Below are positions 15,321-25,300 of a stretch of 64,000 nt of DNA, in pieces. The translations under genes and the position numbers were made by a program. Location of the stretch: the NCBI RefSeq assembly GCF_018599195.1, contig NZ_JAHFVK010000002.1:1248001-1312000 (forward strand). The letters run 5' to 3'. How positions within the stretch are numbered: position 1 is the first letter of the stretch; every line of letters begins with the position of its first letter. Below the pieces are notes generated by a model, which did not search any database, was not told the origin of the DNA, and saw only the letters and a program-made list of their open reading frames with translations. This DNA is from Croceibacterium selenioxidans (GTDB lineage Bacteria > Pseudomonadota > Alphaproteobacteria > Sphingomonadales > Sphingomonadaceae).

Positions 15321-16199
15321 CTACCCGTTGACGATCGTCCCGCCGTTCGGGTGAAGTACCTGGCCCGACATGTAGGAGGAGTCCTCGCAAGCGAGGAACA
15401 GGAAGGCCGGAGCCACCTCGTTTGGCTGTCCCGGGCGTCCCATGGGGGTGCTCTCTCCGAAATGCTCGAGCTTCTCGGGGCTGGCGCCACCGCAGGGGTT
15501 GAGCGGCGTCCAGATCGGGCCGGGAGCGACGGCATTCACCCGGATTCCGTCGCCGATGAGATTCTCGCTGAGTGAGCGGGTGAAGGCGGTGATGGCTCCC
15601 TTGGTGGCGGAATAGTCGAGCAGTTCCTTGCTGCCCTGGTACATGGTGACGCTCGTGCAATTCACGATCGTTGCGCCCTTCTTCAGGTGCGAGCGCGCGG
15701 CCTGCGTCAGGTAGAACATCGAGTAGATATTCGTCTGGAACGTGCGCTGCAGTTGCTCCGGGGTTATGTCGCGGATGTCCTCGTCAGGATGCTGCTCGCC
15801 GGCATTGTTGACCAGCACATCGAGGCGGCCCCACTTGGCAATAACCTTGGCGACGAGCTGCCCGGCCGTCTCGGGATCGCCGAGATCACCCGCGAAGAGC
15901 AAGGCCTCGCTGCCTTCCTGTTCGATTGCGTCGGCAGTGATCCGGGCATCATCGTCCTCTTCAAGATAGGCGATGGCAACTTTCGCCCCTTCGCGCGCGA
16001 AGAGTACCGCCGTCGCCCGCCCGATGCCGCTGTCCCCGCCGGTTACGATAGCGACTTTACCCTCTAGCCGACCGGAGCCCGGATAGCGCGGTTCCCAGTC
16101 GGGCTTGGGATCGAGCTGCGTTTCATGGCCGGGAAGGTTCGGCTCCTCCGGAATGGCTTCGACATGGGCTTTCTCAACGGTCTGGGTTTCGTCGGTCAT
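15321..16199 (-). CDS. SDR family oxidoreductase (YghA / general stress protein 39 type)
   Basis: A 292-residue NAD(P)-dependent short-chain dehydrogenase. A 45-residue N-terminal extension precedes the Rossmann fold, as in E. coli YghA and the Bacillus stress proteins. TGGDSGIG is at residues 53-60, NNAG at 131-134, and the catalytic Ser183, Tyr196 and Lys200 (YSATK) are all present. The extension has LPGHETQLDPKPDWEPRYPG, typical of this subfamily. The substrate is unknown; relatives are stress-induced. It stands alone and diverges from the Old Yellow Enzyme gene. Confidence 0.9.
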   Translation of the reverse strand: MTDETQTVEKAHVEAIPEEPNLPGHETQLDPKPDWEPRYPGSGRLEGKVAIVTGGDSGIGRATAVLFAREGAKVAIAYLEEDDDARITADAIEQEGSEALLFAGDLGDPETAGQLVAKVIAKWGRLDVLVNNAGEQHPDEDIRDITPEQLQRTFQTNIYSMFYLTQAARSHLKKGATIVNCTSVTMYQGSKELLDYSATKGAITAFTRSLSENLIGDGIRVNAVAPGPIWTPLNPCGGASPEKLEHFGESTPMGRPGQPNEVAPAFLFLACEDSSYMSGQVLHPNGGTIVNG

Positions 16200-16404
16200 G
16201 AGTCTGATCCTGCGCTTGCCTCCGAATGATCAATGAGTTGGCCCCATGCTCCGTTCCGGTGCGCCGTTCGCGGCCTGACGGCGGGCGTTCGCCCCACCGA
16301 TCTCGGCCACTGCCGGGCTCTGCTTTTCTTTGCCCCCTGAAAGGCGGGTTGACGCACGCGCCGTTGTCCCCAGATGAGGGCAGATCATTTCCGGAGCATC
16401 CTGC

Positions 16405-17517
16405 GTGACCGACACCTCCGTCCTCTTTCAGCCTTTCAATTCGCCCAAGCTGACCTTGCCCAACCGCATCGTCATGGCTCCGATGACCCGCAACATGGCG
16501 CCCGAGGGCGTGCCGGCGCGGCCCAATGCCGACTACTACCGCCGCCGCGCCGAAGGCGGCGTGGGACTTATCCTGTCCGAAGGTACGGTCATCGCGCGGC
16601 CTGCCTCGCGCAATATGGCGGCGATCCCGTTCTTCCACGGCGAAGCTCCGCTTGGCGGCTGGCGCGGCGTGATCGAAGGCGTGCATGAAGCCGGCGGCAA
16701 GATGGGCCCGCAGATCTGGCACACCGGCGGCGTGCCTTCGTCCGACGCCACGTTCGAGCGCGGGCCGCTCGATACACCCTCGGGTCTCGACGCGCCGGGC
16801 AAGCCCGCTGGAGAGCCGATGACCGAAGAGGCGATCGCCGACACCGTGGCGGCCTTCGCTCGCGCCGCAGCCGATGCCAAGGCGCTCGGTTTTGACACGT
16901 TCGAGATTCACGGGGCGCACGGATACTTGATCGACCAGTTCTTCTGGTCGGGCACCAATCTGCGGGAAGACCGCTACGGCGGCGCGACGATTGCCGAGCG
17001 GTCGCGCTTCGCTGCGGAGATCGTGGCCGCCATGCGCGAGGCGGTCGGGCCGGACTACCCGATCCTCCTGCGCGTCAGCCAGTGGAAGCAGCAGGATTAT
17101 GGCGCCCGGCTGGCGGAAACGCCGGAAGCCATGGAGCAATGGCTGGGCCCGCTGGTGGCTGCCGGGGTCGATATCCTCCACTGCTCGCAGCGCCGCTTCT
17201 GGGAGCCCGAGTTCCCCGAGATCGACGGCGAACAGGGCCTGAACTTCGCCGGCTGGGCCAAGAAGATCACCGGCGTTCCCACCATCAGCGTGGGTTCGGT
17301 GGGCCTCAATTCCGACTTCATCTCGACCTTCCAGGGCGGCAACGCCGAGTCCTCCGGGCTTGAGGGCCTGGTCACGCGGATGGAGCGGGGCGAGTTCGAC
17401 CTCATCGCCGTCGGCCGCGCGCTGCTGTCCGATCCGCACTGGGTGGAAAAGGTGCGCGAGGCTCGCCACGACGACATTCGGGACTTCGACCCGGGCACGC
17501 TGTCGGTGCTGGCGTAA
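16405..17517 (+). CDS. NADH:flavin oxidoreductase, Old Yellow Enzyme family
   Basis: A 370-residue FMN enzyme with a TIM-barrel fold that reduces activated C=C bonds of enones and similar compounds. It shows the N-terminal FMN pattern LPNRIVMAPMTRNMA, the substrate-binding EIHGAHGYLIDQFFW and DRYGGATIAERSRFAAEIV. The catalytic region and the C-terminal VGRALLSDPHWVEKV, which binds the FMN phosphate, are intact. The start is GTG with GGAG 9 bases upstream. gltX follows 45 bases after the stop, on the same strand. The 205-base gap upstream is shared with the divergent SDR. Confidence 0.9.
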   Translation: MTDTSVLFQPFNSPKLTLPNRIVMAPMTRNMAPEGVPARPNADYYRRRAEGGVGLILSEGTVIARPASRNMAAIPFFHGEAPLGGWRGVIEGVHEAGGKMGPQIWHTGGVPSSDATFERGPLDTPSGLDAPGKPAGEPMTEEAIADTVAAFARAAADAKALGFDTFEIHGAHGYLIDQFFWSGTNLREDRYGGATIAERSRFAAEIVAAMREAVGPDYPILLRVSQWKQQDYGARLAETPEAMEQWLGPLVAAGVDILHCSQRRFWEPEFPEIDGEQGLNFAGWAKKITGVPTISVGSVGLNSDFISTFQGGNAESSGLEGLVTRMERGEFDLIAVGRALLSDPHWVEKVREARHDDIRDFDPGTLSVLA

Positions 17518-17562
17518 GCGCGAAAGCTTCCCCCCGCTGGGAAATCGCTTATGGGGCGAAAC

Positions 17563-18894
17563 ATGGTTGCAACCACCCGTTTCGCCCCTTCGCCGACCGG
17601 CCGGCTCCACGTCGGCAACTTGCGCACGGCGCTGCATAACTGGACGCTGGCGCGGAAGGCAGGCGGACGGTTCCTGTTGCGGATCGATGATACCGATGCC
17701 GCCCGGAGCGAGGAGCGCTTCGTCGACGCGATCCGGGCGGACCTTGCCTGGCTAGGGCTGGATCCCGATGGCGAGGAGCGGCAGTCGGCCCGCCTGGCCC
17801 ACTACGAAGCGGCGTTCGAGACGCTCAAGGCGGCGGGGCGGGTCTATCCCGCATACGAGACGGCGCAGGAACTGGATCTTAAACGGAAGGTGGCCCTGGG
17901 CCGAGGGCTCCCGCCGATCTACGACCGCGCCGCGCTCGAGCTGACCGACGCGGAACGGGCCGCCAAGGAGGCCGAGGGCGTGGCTCCACACTGGCGCTTC
18001 AAGCTCGACCACGACGCGCCGATCGAATGGCTCGACGGCATTCGAGGGGCCCAGCACTTCGAGGCGGCGCAGCTGTCGGACCCGGTCGTGCGGCGAGCCG
18101 ATGGCTCGTGGCTGTACATGATGCCGAGCGCGGTCGACGACATCGAGATGGGCGTAACCGACGTCCTGCGCGGGGAGGACCACGTGTCCAACACGGCGGT
18201 GCAGATCCAGATGTTCACCGCCTTGGGAGCCCAGCCTCCCCGCTTTGCGCACGAGGCGTTGCTTGTCGGCAGCGAGGGCAAGCTGTCGAAGCGCCTGGGC
18301 TCGCTCGGCTGCGACGCCTTCCGCGAGACCGGCATCGAGCCGGAGGCGATCGTCGCCCTGCTTTCCCGCATCGGCACCTCGCAGCCGGTGGAGCCGATCG
18401 CCGACCGGGCGGCGCTGGTGGATAGCTTCGACCTCGCCCACTTCGGCCGCGCCCCAGCCCGGTTCGACGAGGCCGAACTGGCGCGGCTCAACACCGCCAT
18501 CGTTCACCAGTTTCCCTACGACCATGTGGCCCCACGCTTGCCCGAAGGCATGGGCGCTGAAGCCTGGGAAGCCATCCGCCCCAACCTCGAACGAGTCGAA
18601 GATGCTTCGGACTGGTGGAGCGTGATAACGGGCCCGATAGATGCGCCCGAGTTCGATGCTGAAACCCGGGCCTTTGTCGGCGAGGCCGCGCAGCTTCTTT
18701 CCTGGGGCGCCGATCCCTGGGGCAGCCTGACCGGCGCGCTCAAGGAAGCTACCGGGCGAAAGGGCAAGGCGTTGTTCCTGCCGCTCCGCCAGGCCCTGAC
18801 GGGGCGCGATCACGGCCCCGACATGCACACCTTGCTGCCGCTGATTGGTGAGGGCGAGGTTCGCGCCCGGCTCGCCCGCGCCGCCACCGCCTGA
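17563..18894 (+). CDS. gltX: Glutamate--tRNA ligase
   Basis: Class I aminoacyl-tRNA synthetase, 443 residues. The HIGH motif is HVGN at residues 16-19 in FAPSPTGRLHVGNLRTALHN. The KMSKS loop is KLSKR at 240-244. Alphaproteobacteria usually carry two GltX proteins. One of them often charges tRNA-Gln with Glu for later amidation; which one this is cannot be told here. The start at 17563 fits family alignments and has GGGG 6 bases upstream; an alternative ATG lies at 17551. Residue LRIDDTDAARSEERF confirms the glutamate-binding fold. Confidence 0.95.
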   Translation: MVATTRFAPSPTGRLHVGNLRTALHNWTLARKAGGRFLLRIDDTDAARSEERFVDAIRADLAWLGLDPDGEERQSARLAHYEAAFETLKAAGRVYPAYETAQELDLKRKVALGRGLPPIYDRAALELTDAERAAKEAEGVAPHWRFKLDHDAPIEWLDGIRGAQHFEAAQLSDPVVRRADGSWLYMMPSAVDDIEMGVTDVLRGEDHVSNTAVQIQMFTALGAQPPRFAHEALLVGSEGKLSKRLGSLGCDAFRETGIEPEAIVALLSRIGTSQPVEPIADRAALVDSFDLAHFGRAPARFDEAELARLNTAIVHQFPYDHVAPRLPEGMGAEAWEAIRPNLERVEDASDWWSVITGPIDAPEFDAETRAFVGEAAQLLSWGADPWGSLTGALKEATGRKGKALFLPLRQALTGRDHGPDMHTLLPLIGEGEVRARLARAATA

Positions 18895-18957
18895 CGCTCA
18901 AGCGGCGCAATTCATCGAAAAAGCGCTTGCTCGGACGAAGCCCCATCATTAGCGGTT

Positions 18958-18976
18958 TATGTGATAGTATCACATA
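18958..18976. promoter_or_regulatory. 19-bp perfect palindrome, candidate Zur or other metal-regulator operator
   Basis: TATGTGATA-G-TATCACATA reads the same on both strands and lies 23 bases before the TonB receptor start, where a repressor would block transcription or initiation. Half-sites TGTGA/TCACA recall CRP, but the 5-base centre is one short of the CRP spacing. A FUR-family metal regulator such as Zur fits better given the ZnuD-like target. Confidence 0.6.
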
Positions 18977-18999
18977 CCATTGAACAGGGCCGCTCTCAC

Positions 19000-21093
19000 A
19001 TGAATGTCTTTCGCTTCGCGCTTTTCGCCGGGACCTCGCTCGCGCTCTCAGCTCCCGTCCTGGCCCAGGACGCAACTACCGCCCCTTCTTCGGACGCACC
19101 TGCGGCCACCAGCAGCGCGGACGATTTCCACGAAGACGTGATCGTCGTCACCGCGGGCGGCCTCAACCGGCTCGACATGCTCGCCGGGACTTCGGTGATG
19201 GACGGCGTGGATCTGCAGCGGAACCTCAGCGGACAGATCGGCGAAGTTCTAACCGAAATCCCTGGCGTCTCCGCCACCAGCTTCTCACCGGGTGCCTCGC
19301 GCCCGGTCCTGCGTGGCTTCCAAGGAGACCGCGTGCGCGTGCTGCTTGATGGCATTGGTTCGATCGACGCTTCGAACACTTCGGCCGACCACGCCGTGAC
19401 CATCGATCCGCTGACGGCCGACAAAGTCGAAGTGCTTCGCGGACCCGCGGTGCTGCTCTACGGCAGCTCGGCCATCGGCGGCGCGGTCAACGTGATCGAC
19501 AAGCGCATCCCGCAGAAGGTGCCGAACGAATCCATCCACGTCGATGCCCTGGTCGGCGCCGACACGGCCTACGATTTGCGCGAGGGCGGAGCTTCGGCGG
19601 ACGTTCCGTTGTCGAGCGAGCTGGTGTTCCACGTCGATGGATCGTGGCGGAAGACCGATGACGTGGAAATCGCCGGGTACGCGCTGTCCGATTCTCTGCG
19701 CCAGGAATTGCTGGAAGAAGCTGCCGCCGATCCCGACCATGCCGACGCGTTGATCGCGCAGGCCAACCAGCGCGGCGTCCTGCCTTCGAGCGCGACGGAG
19801 ACGCTCTCGCTCGGATCGGGTCTCGCCTGGATCGGTGATGGCGCCAGCCTTGGTGTTTCGGTCGGCTATTACGATACTCAGTACGGCGTTCCGATCCGTC
19901 CCGGCGCCCACGCCGACGAGGAGGGTGCGGTCTCGATCGATCTCGAGCAATGGCGAGCGGACCTTCGGGGATCGGTGGATCTTGGCGGCGGGTTCTTCGA
20001 ACAGCTTAAAACCCGCTGGGGCTATTCCGACTACACCCACGTCGAACTTGAGGGCGACGAAACCGGCACCACTTTTGCGGTAAAGGGCGTCGAAGGTCGG
20101 GTCGAATTGATCCAGCGCGAGCAGGACGGATGGCGCGGCTCCTTTGGCGGGCAGTACATGTTCCGCGACTTCTCGGCCGTCGGTGAGGAAGCCTTTGTGC
20201 CGCCCAACACGACCGAGAGCTTTGCCGCTTTCACCTTGCAGGAGGTCGACCTTGATCCGTTCGAGGTGGAGTTCGGAGGACGTTTCGAGCACACTGGGAT
20301 CAAGACCGAAACCTTGGGCCTCGACCGTAGTTTCAACGGCTTTTCCGGCGCCCTGGGTTTGGCGTGGAACGTTGCCCCGGACGTTCGCATCGGCCTCAAC
20401 GGCTCACGCGCCGCTAGAGCGCCTTCGGCCGAAGAGCTCTTTGCCAACGGTCCGCACATTGCCACCCAGCAGTTCGAGATCGGCGATCCCGACCTCAAGA
20501 TGGAGACCGCCTGGGGCCTCGAAGCCTATGCCCGAGCCGTGGTCGGCGGGGCTGACTTGGGGCTGAGCGTCTACCAGTCGTGGTTCGACGACTTCGTCTA
20601 CCTTCAGGCCACCGGCGACGTGATCGACGAGCTGCCGGTCTACGCCCAGATGCAGCAGGGCGCGAAGCACTTCGGCGTCGAAGCGGAGGCCAGTGTCCCG
20701 CTATTCGACGTGGGGCCCTTCAAGGCCGTGGGCGACGTCCAGGGAGATTATGTCCGGGCTATCCTGGCTGACGGCACGCCGGTCCCGCGCATTCCCCCGC
20801 TCAGCGCACTGGGCGCTTTGGAACTGCAGTCCGATCCGGTGGACCTGCGGGCCGAAGTCCAATGGTTCGACGGGCAGGACCGGGTCGCGCCGCTGGAAAC
20901 GCCAACCGAGGGATTTGCCCAGGTCAACATGTCGGTCGCATGGAAGCCGTTGCGCGGAGGCAAGAACGTTACAGTCATGCTTCAGGCAAACAACCTGTTC
21001 GACGTCGAAGGACGCCGGCACGCAAGCTTCACCAAGGACTTCGTCCCGCTCGCGGGTCGCAATGTGAAGGTGAGCGTCAAGACAAGCTTCTGA
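19000..21093 (+). CDS. TonB-dependent outer membrane receptor, ZnuD-like
   Basis: A 697-residue outer membrane transporter that takes up a substrate using TonB energy. It has a signal peptide (1-23, ending VLAQ), a TonB box EDVIVVT at 45-51, a plug domain with RGFQGDRVRVLLDGI and GPAVLLYGSSAIGGAVNVID, and a C-terminal 22-strand barrel ending in VKTSF. The plug sequence resembles the ZnuD/zinc receptor group, but the His-rich surface loop of Neisseria ZnuD is not evident. Zinc as substrate is inference, supported by the palindrome at 18958. A longer in-frame start upstream would place the palindrome inside the gene and is rejected. Confidence 0.88.
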   Translation: MNVFRFALFAGTSLALSAPVLAQDATTAPSSDAPAATSSADDFHEDVIVVTAGGLNRLDMLAGTSVMDGVDLQRNLSGQIGEVLTEIPGVSATSFSPGASRPVLRGFQGDRVRVLLDGIGSIDASNTSADHAVTIDPLTADKVEVLRGPAVLLYGSSAIGGAVNVIDKRIPQKVPNESIHVDALVGADTAYDLREGGASADVPLSSELVFHVDGSWRKTDDVEIAGYALSDSLRQELLEEAAADPDHADALIAQANQRGVLPSSATETLSLGSGLAWIGDGASLGVSVGYYDTQYGVPIRPGAHADEEGAVSIDLEQWRADLRGSVDLGGGFFEQLKTRWGYSDYTHVELEGDETGTTFAVKGVEGRVELIQREQDGWRGSFGGQYMFRDFSAVGEEAFVPPNTTESFAAFTLQEVDLDPFEVEFGGRFEHTGIKTETLGLDRSFNGFSGALGLAWNVAPDVRIGLNGSRAARAPSAEELFANGPHIATQQFEIGDPDLKMETAWGLEAYARAVVGGADLGLSVYQSWFDDFVYLQATGDVIDELPVYAQMQQGAKHFGVEAEASVPLFDVGPFKAVGDVQGDYVRAILADGTPVPRIPPLSALGALELQSDPVDLRAEVQWFDGQDRVAPLETPTEGFAQVNMSVAWKPLRGGKNVTVMLQANNLFDVEGRRHASFTKDFVPLAGRNVKVSVKTSF

Positions 21094-21100
21094 GCCCTAT

Positions 21101-21125
21101 CCTCTCCGAGCTTCTCTCGGGGAGG
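21101..21125. terminator. Hairpin between convergent TonB receptor and NTF2-like genes
   Basis: CCTCTCCGAG pairs with CTCGGGGAGG (one G-U wobble) around a CTTCT loop. It lies exactly in the 34-base gap between convergent stops. No T run follows on either side, so termination may depend on Rho or be weak. Confidence 0.45.
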
Positions 21126-21127
21126 AC

Positions 21128-21727
21128 TTACACTTCGTCGTAGTGGAATGGAGCGATCACCGGCTCGGGGTAGGCTTCGTACTCGAAGCTCTGCGGTCGG
21201 TCCGGCTGGGCGCCATCGACCGACCGCAACAGCGGCACGCCCCCGCGGTGCCAGCCTTCGTCGTACTCGGTGTAGAAATTGACGATTCCGTGGAGGCTGG
21301 CGATGCGCCACTTCCCATCCTCGCGGATGTAGCGGTTCTCGTAAGTCGCCTCCCCCCAGCGGCCTTCCTTGCCCAGGGCGCCGACCATCATCAGCGTGCG
21401 CCAACGGCCCTTGGCCGTCCCCTTCTCGCTGTCGATGTGCAATACCGGCTGCAGCTGCATATGGTTGTAGATCACGCCGTAGCCATAGGGCGGCAAGCGA
21501 TGGAGATACTCGCGCACCCGCTCGCGCCCGACATAGACGCCCCGTCCGGCGATCTCGAGCGTGCCCTCGCGAGCGAACAGTTCGGCCGCCTTGTCCCACA
21601 GGCCCTTGTCGACGAAGTAGCCGTAGGCTCCCTGGAGGTTGACGAGGTCGCGGTAGTCCTCGGCCGCCTGCGCGCGCTTCTCCAGGGCTTCCATCCGCGC
21701 GGTCAGCGCGGCGATCGGGTCGGTCAT
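21128..21727 (-). CDS. SnoaL/NTF2-like family protein
   Basis: A 199-residue protein with an N-terminal coiled segment (about 5-28) and an NTF2-like cone fold. The segment DLVNLQGAYGYFVDKGLWDKA opens the domain, and GRWGEATYENRYIREDGKWR is the central sheet. Members are enzymes or small-molecule binders; relatives in sphingomonads lie in aromatic and steroid clusters. A 50-residue C-terminal extension rich in Pro and aromatic residues follows. Substrate and reaction are unknown. It is followed upstream on the same strand by dcd, 39 bases away, but a shared role is not obvious. Confidence 0.75.
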   Translation of the reverse strand: MTDPIAALTARMEALEKRAQAAEDYRDLVNLQGAYGYFVDKGLWDKAAELFAREGTLEIAGRGVYVGRERVREYLHRLPPYGYGVIYNHMQLQPVLHIDSEKGTAKGRWRTLMMVGALGKEGRWGEATYENRYIREDGKWRIASLHGIVNFYTEYDEGWHRGGVPLLRSVDGAQPDRPQSFEYEAYPEPVIAPFHYDEV

Positions 21728-21766
21728 CGCAATCCTCTCATCCCCATCTTCGGCTGGACAGGGAAC

Positions 21767-22321
21767 TTACAGTTTCGGCAGCGTCACTCCGCGCTGGCCC
21801 ATGTACTTGCCCGAACGGTCGGCATAACTGGTCTGGCAAGGCTCGTTCCCTTTGAGGAACAGAAACTGGCAGGCGCCTTCGTTGGCGTAGATTTTCGCGG
21901 GCAGCGGCGTGGTGTTTGAGAACTCCAGCGTTACATGGCCTTCCCACTCTGGCTCCAGCGGCGTGACGTTCACGATGATTCCGCAGCGGGCATAAGTCGA
22001 CTTGCCGAGGCAGATCACCAACACGTCGCGCGGGATGCGGAAGTACTCGACCGTGCGCGCGAGCACGAAGCTGTTAGGCGGGATCACGCAGACGTCGGTC
22101 TTGCGGTCGACGAAGCTGTTCGCGGCGAAGTCCTTCGGGTCGACCACCGCTGAATCGACGTTGGTGAAGATCTTGAACTCGTCGGCCACGCGCGCGTCGT
22201 AACCATAGGACGACAGGCCGTAGCTGATGCAGCCATCGCGCTTCTGGTGTTCGACAAAGGGTTCGATCATGCCGGATCGGCGCGCTTCGTCGCGGATCCA
22301 GCGGTCGCTGAGAATCGTCAT
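21767..22321 (-). CDS. dcd: dCTP deaminase
   Basis: A 184-residue trimeric enzyme that converts dCTP to dUTP, the first step to dTTP. Family length and motifs are complete: [12 protein letters not shown] near the N terminus, [20 protein letters not shown], the loop [20 protein letters not shown] with the catalytic Glu, and [13 protein letters not shown]. The C-terminal [19 protein letters not shown] is the nucleotide lid. It starts with MTILSDRWI. It is a proteobacterial monofunctional form, not the dCTP deaminase/dUTPase fusion. Confidence 0.97.
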   Translation of the reverse strand: MTILSDRWIRDEARRSGMIEPFVEHQKRDGCISYGLSSYGYDARVADEFKIFTNVDSAVVDPKDFAANSFVDRKTDVCVIPPNSFVLARTVEYFRIPRDVLVICLGKSTYARCGIIVNVTPLEPEWEGHVTLEFSNTTPLPAKIYANEGACQFLFLKGNEPCQTSYADRSGKYMGQRGVTLPKL

Positions 22322-22369
22322 GAGGCAGGGATTCCGGAGTGGGCGGGCGGGGGCAAGCTCGCCGAGGAT

Positions 22370-25300
22370 TTATCCCCCGGCAAGCAGGCTCGCGTTGCCG
22401 CCCGCAGCGGTGGTGTCAATGGTCGTGACTCGCTCGGTGGCGAAGCGGACGACGTAGTTCGGGCCACCTGCCTTGGGTCCGGTGCCCGATAGCCCCTCAC
22501 CTCCGAACGGCTGGCTGCCGACGACGGCGCCGATCTGGTTGCGGTTGACGTAGAAGTTGCCCGCTCGCGCGCGGCTTTCGACCAAACGGCGCGTGGCGTC
22601 GATGCGGCTGTGGAGACCCAGCGTGAGGCCATAACCGGTGGCGTTGATGGCCTCGATGACCTGCTCCAGCTCGCCTGCTTGGAAACGCGCGACGTGGAGG
22701 ATGGGGCCGAAGTTCTCCTTCTGCAGGTCAGCGATCGAGGATACCTCGATGATCGCAGGGGCGACGAAAGTTCCGCCCGCGCACTCAGGCGGAAGCTCGC
22801 GCTGCCAGACCTTGCGGCCCGAGGCGCGCATCGCGCCCACGTGCTCGTCAAGCGACGCCTTCGCCTCGGCATCGATGACCGGGCCTACATCGGTGGCGAG
22901 GTCCGCCGGATCGCCGATCACCAGCGTCTCGAACGCCCCGCGGACCATCTCGATCATGCTGTCGGCCACGTCGTCCTGGATGTAGAGGACGCGCAGTGCC
23001 GAGCAGCGCTGGCCGGCGCTCTGGAAAGCCGAACTCATCACGTCACGGGTGACTTGCTCGGGCAGCGCGGAGCTGTCGACTATCAGCGCATTCTGGCCGC
23101 CGGTCTCGGCGATCAGTGTGGCGATCGGCGCATCGCGCGCGGCAAGGGTGCGGTTAATGATGCGCGCAGTTTCGGTCGAACCGGTGAAGGCGACTCCCGC
23201 GATGCGCGGGTCCGATGTCAGGGCGGCGCCAACGCGACCGTCACCCGGTGCGAGTTGGAGTACATCGTCTGGAATTCCAGCTTCGTGGCAGAGCTTTACC
23301 GCAAAGGCGGCGATGAGAGGGGTCTGCTCGGCGGGCTTGGCAATCACCGCGTTGCCTGCCGCCAGCGCACCGGCGCATTGGCCGATGAAGATCGCCAGCG
23401 GGAAGTTCCAGGGACTGATCGTCGCGAATACGCCGCGGCCGTGCAAGCGGAGCAGGTTCTGCTCTCCGGTTGGTCCCGGAAGCGGTTGTGGCGCGCTGAA
23501 CAGCATGCGGGCTTCGCAGGCGTAGTAGCGCAGGAAATCGACCGCTTCGCGCAATTCCAGCACGCTGTCGGTCAAGCTCTTGCCCGCTTCGCGCTGACAG
23601 AGACTGATGATCTCGGCAGAATGCGCTTCGAAGCGCTCTGAAGCGCGGATGAGGCGGGCGGCGCGCTCTTCGCCTCCGAGGTTGTCCCATGCGGCCTGAG
23701 CAGCCTCGGCTCGAGCGAGCATCAGGTTCACGTCGCCGGGTGTGGCCTCGAGTGACTGGCCAATCAGGGTGCCTTTCTGTGGAGAGCGGACCTCACCTTG
23801 CGAACCGGCCGACGTGTTCGCCAAGGCTGTGGGTACCGCTGCCCAATCGCGGGTCTCCAGCTTCCGTAGTGCTGCCAGAAAAGGCTCGCGCACCAGCGGA
23901 TCGGCCAAGTCGATGCCCGCGCTGTTGCGGCGGTTCGGATAGATCGAGACGGGGAGCGGAATGCCCGGATTGCGCCGCTGCTTGAGCGCTGCGAGCTCTT
24001 TCACCGGGTCAGCGACCAGTTCGGCGATAGGCACGTCGGCATCGGCCAGCCGGTTGACGAATGAGGAGTTGGCTCCGTTCTCCAACAGGCGACGGACGAG
24101 ATAGGCCAGCAGGTCCTTGTGGCCACCGACCGGGGCGTAGACGCGCACGCGGGTGGGGCTGTCGCCCTCGGTTTCGGCCAACTCCTCGTAGACCTGCTCG
24201 CCCATGCCGTGGAGGCGTTGGAACTCAAGCTGCCGCCCCGCAGCTAACACCTTGATCGCGCCGACCGTGTACGCGTTGTGGGTGGCGAAGGCCGGATAGA
24301 TCACGTCCTCGGCGGCCAGCAGCTTGGCGGCGCAGGCGAGGTAGGAGACGTCGGTCGCGAGCTTGCGCGTGAACACCGGGTAGTCGGCATGGCCACCGAC
24401 TTGGCTCAGCTTGATCTCGCTATCCCAATAGGCGCCTTTCACCAGCCGTACCATCAGCCGCCGGTTGTGTCGCCGAGCCAGCGCCGCGACCCAGTCGCAC
24501 AGCGGCACGGCGCGCTTCTGGTAGGCCTGGAGCGCGAGACCGAAGCCTTCCCAGCCGTTGGCGAACAGAGAGCCGTCCGCGACCAGGGCTTCGATCAAGT
24601 CGAGCGACAGTTCCAGCCGCTCGGCTTCCTCAGCGTCGATGGTGAAATGGATGTTCGCCCGGCTCGCCGCCAGGGCGAGGTCCCGCACGATCGGCAGCAG
24701 CGCCGCCTTGGCCGCATCGGCGTGAAGGAAGTCGTACTTTGGATAGAGCGCCGAGAGCTTGACCGAAATGCCCGGGCTCGAACGCATGTTGCCCGATGCC
24801 TCGCGCGCGAGGCGCTCGATCGCGGCCGCGTAGCTCTTCCGGTAGCGTTCCGCATCGGCCAGGGTCATTGCCGCTTCACCGAGCATGTCAAAGGAGTGCG
24901 TCTCGCCGGGGCGGGGCGAACTCGCGGCTCGCTTGAGCGCCTCGTCGATGGTGCGGCCGAACACGAACTGGCCGCCGAGGATGCGCATGGCCTGCAACGT
25001 GGCCTGGCGGATTACAGGCTCTCCCAGCCGGCCCACCGCGCGGCGCAGGGCGTTCGCGAACCCTTCGTCCTGCCGCGAGCTGCCGCGCAGGACCTCTCCG
25101 GTGAGCATCAACGAGAAGGTCGCGGCGTTGACGAAAGTCGAGTTCGAGTCGCCGAGGCGTTCGCCCCAGTCGATGCCCGAAAGCTTGTCATGGATCAGGG
25201 CGTCAGCGGTCCCGGCATCCGGGACCCGCAACAGCGCCTCGGCCAAGCACATCAGCGCGATGCCTTCGTCAGTGCCGAGGCCGTAAGTCGCAAGAAAGGC

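Noticed and set aside
18958-18976. Palindrome as a CRP site
   Set aside because: The spacing between TGTGA and TCACA is 5, not 6, bases, and the neighbouring gene is a metal-type receptor.
18961-18999. Earlier start of the TonB receptor
   Set aside because: It would place the palindrome inside the coding region and put 13 residues before a normal signal peptide.
22319-22369. Regulatory site in the dcd-putA gap
   Set aside because: The 48-base gap is simply G-rich and shows no palindrome or hairpin of note.
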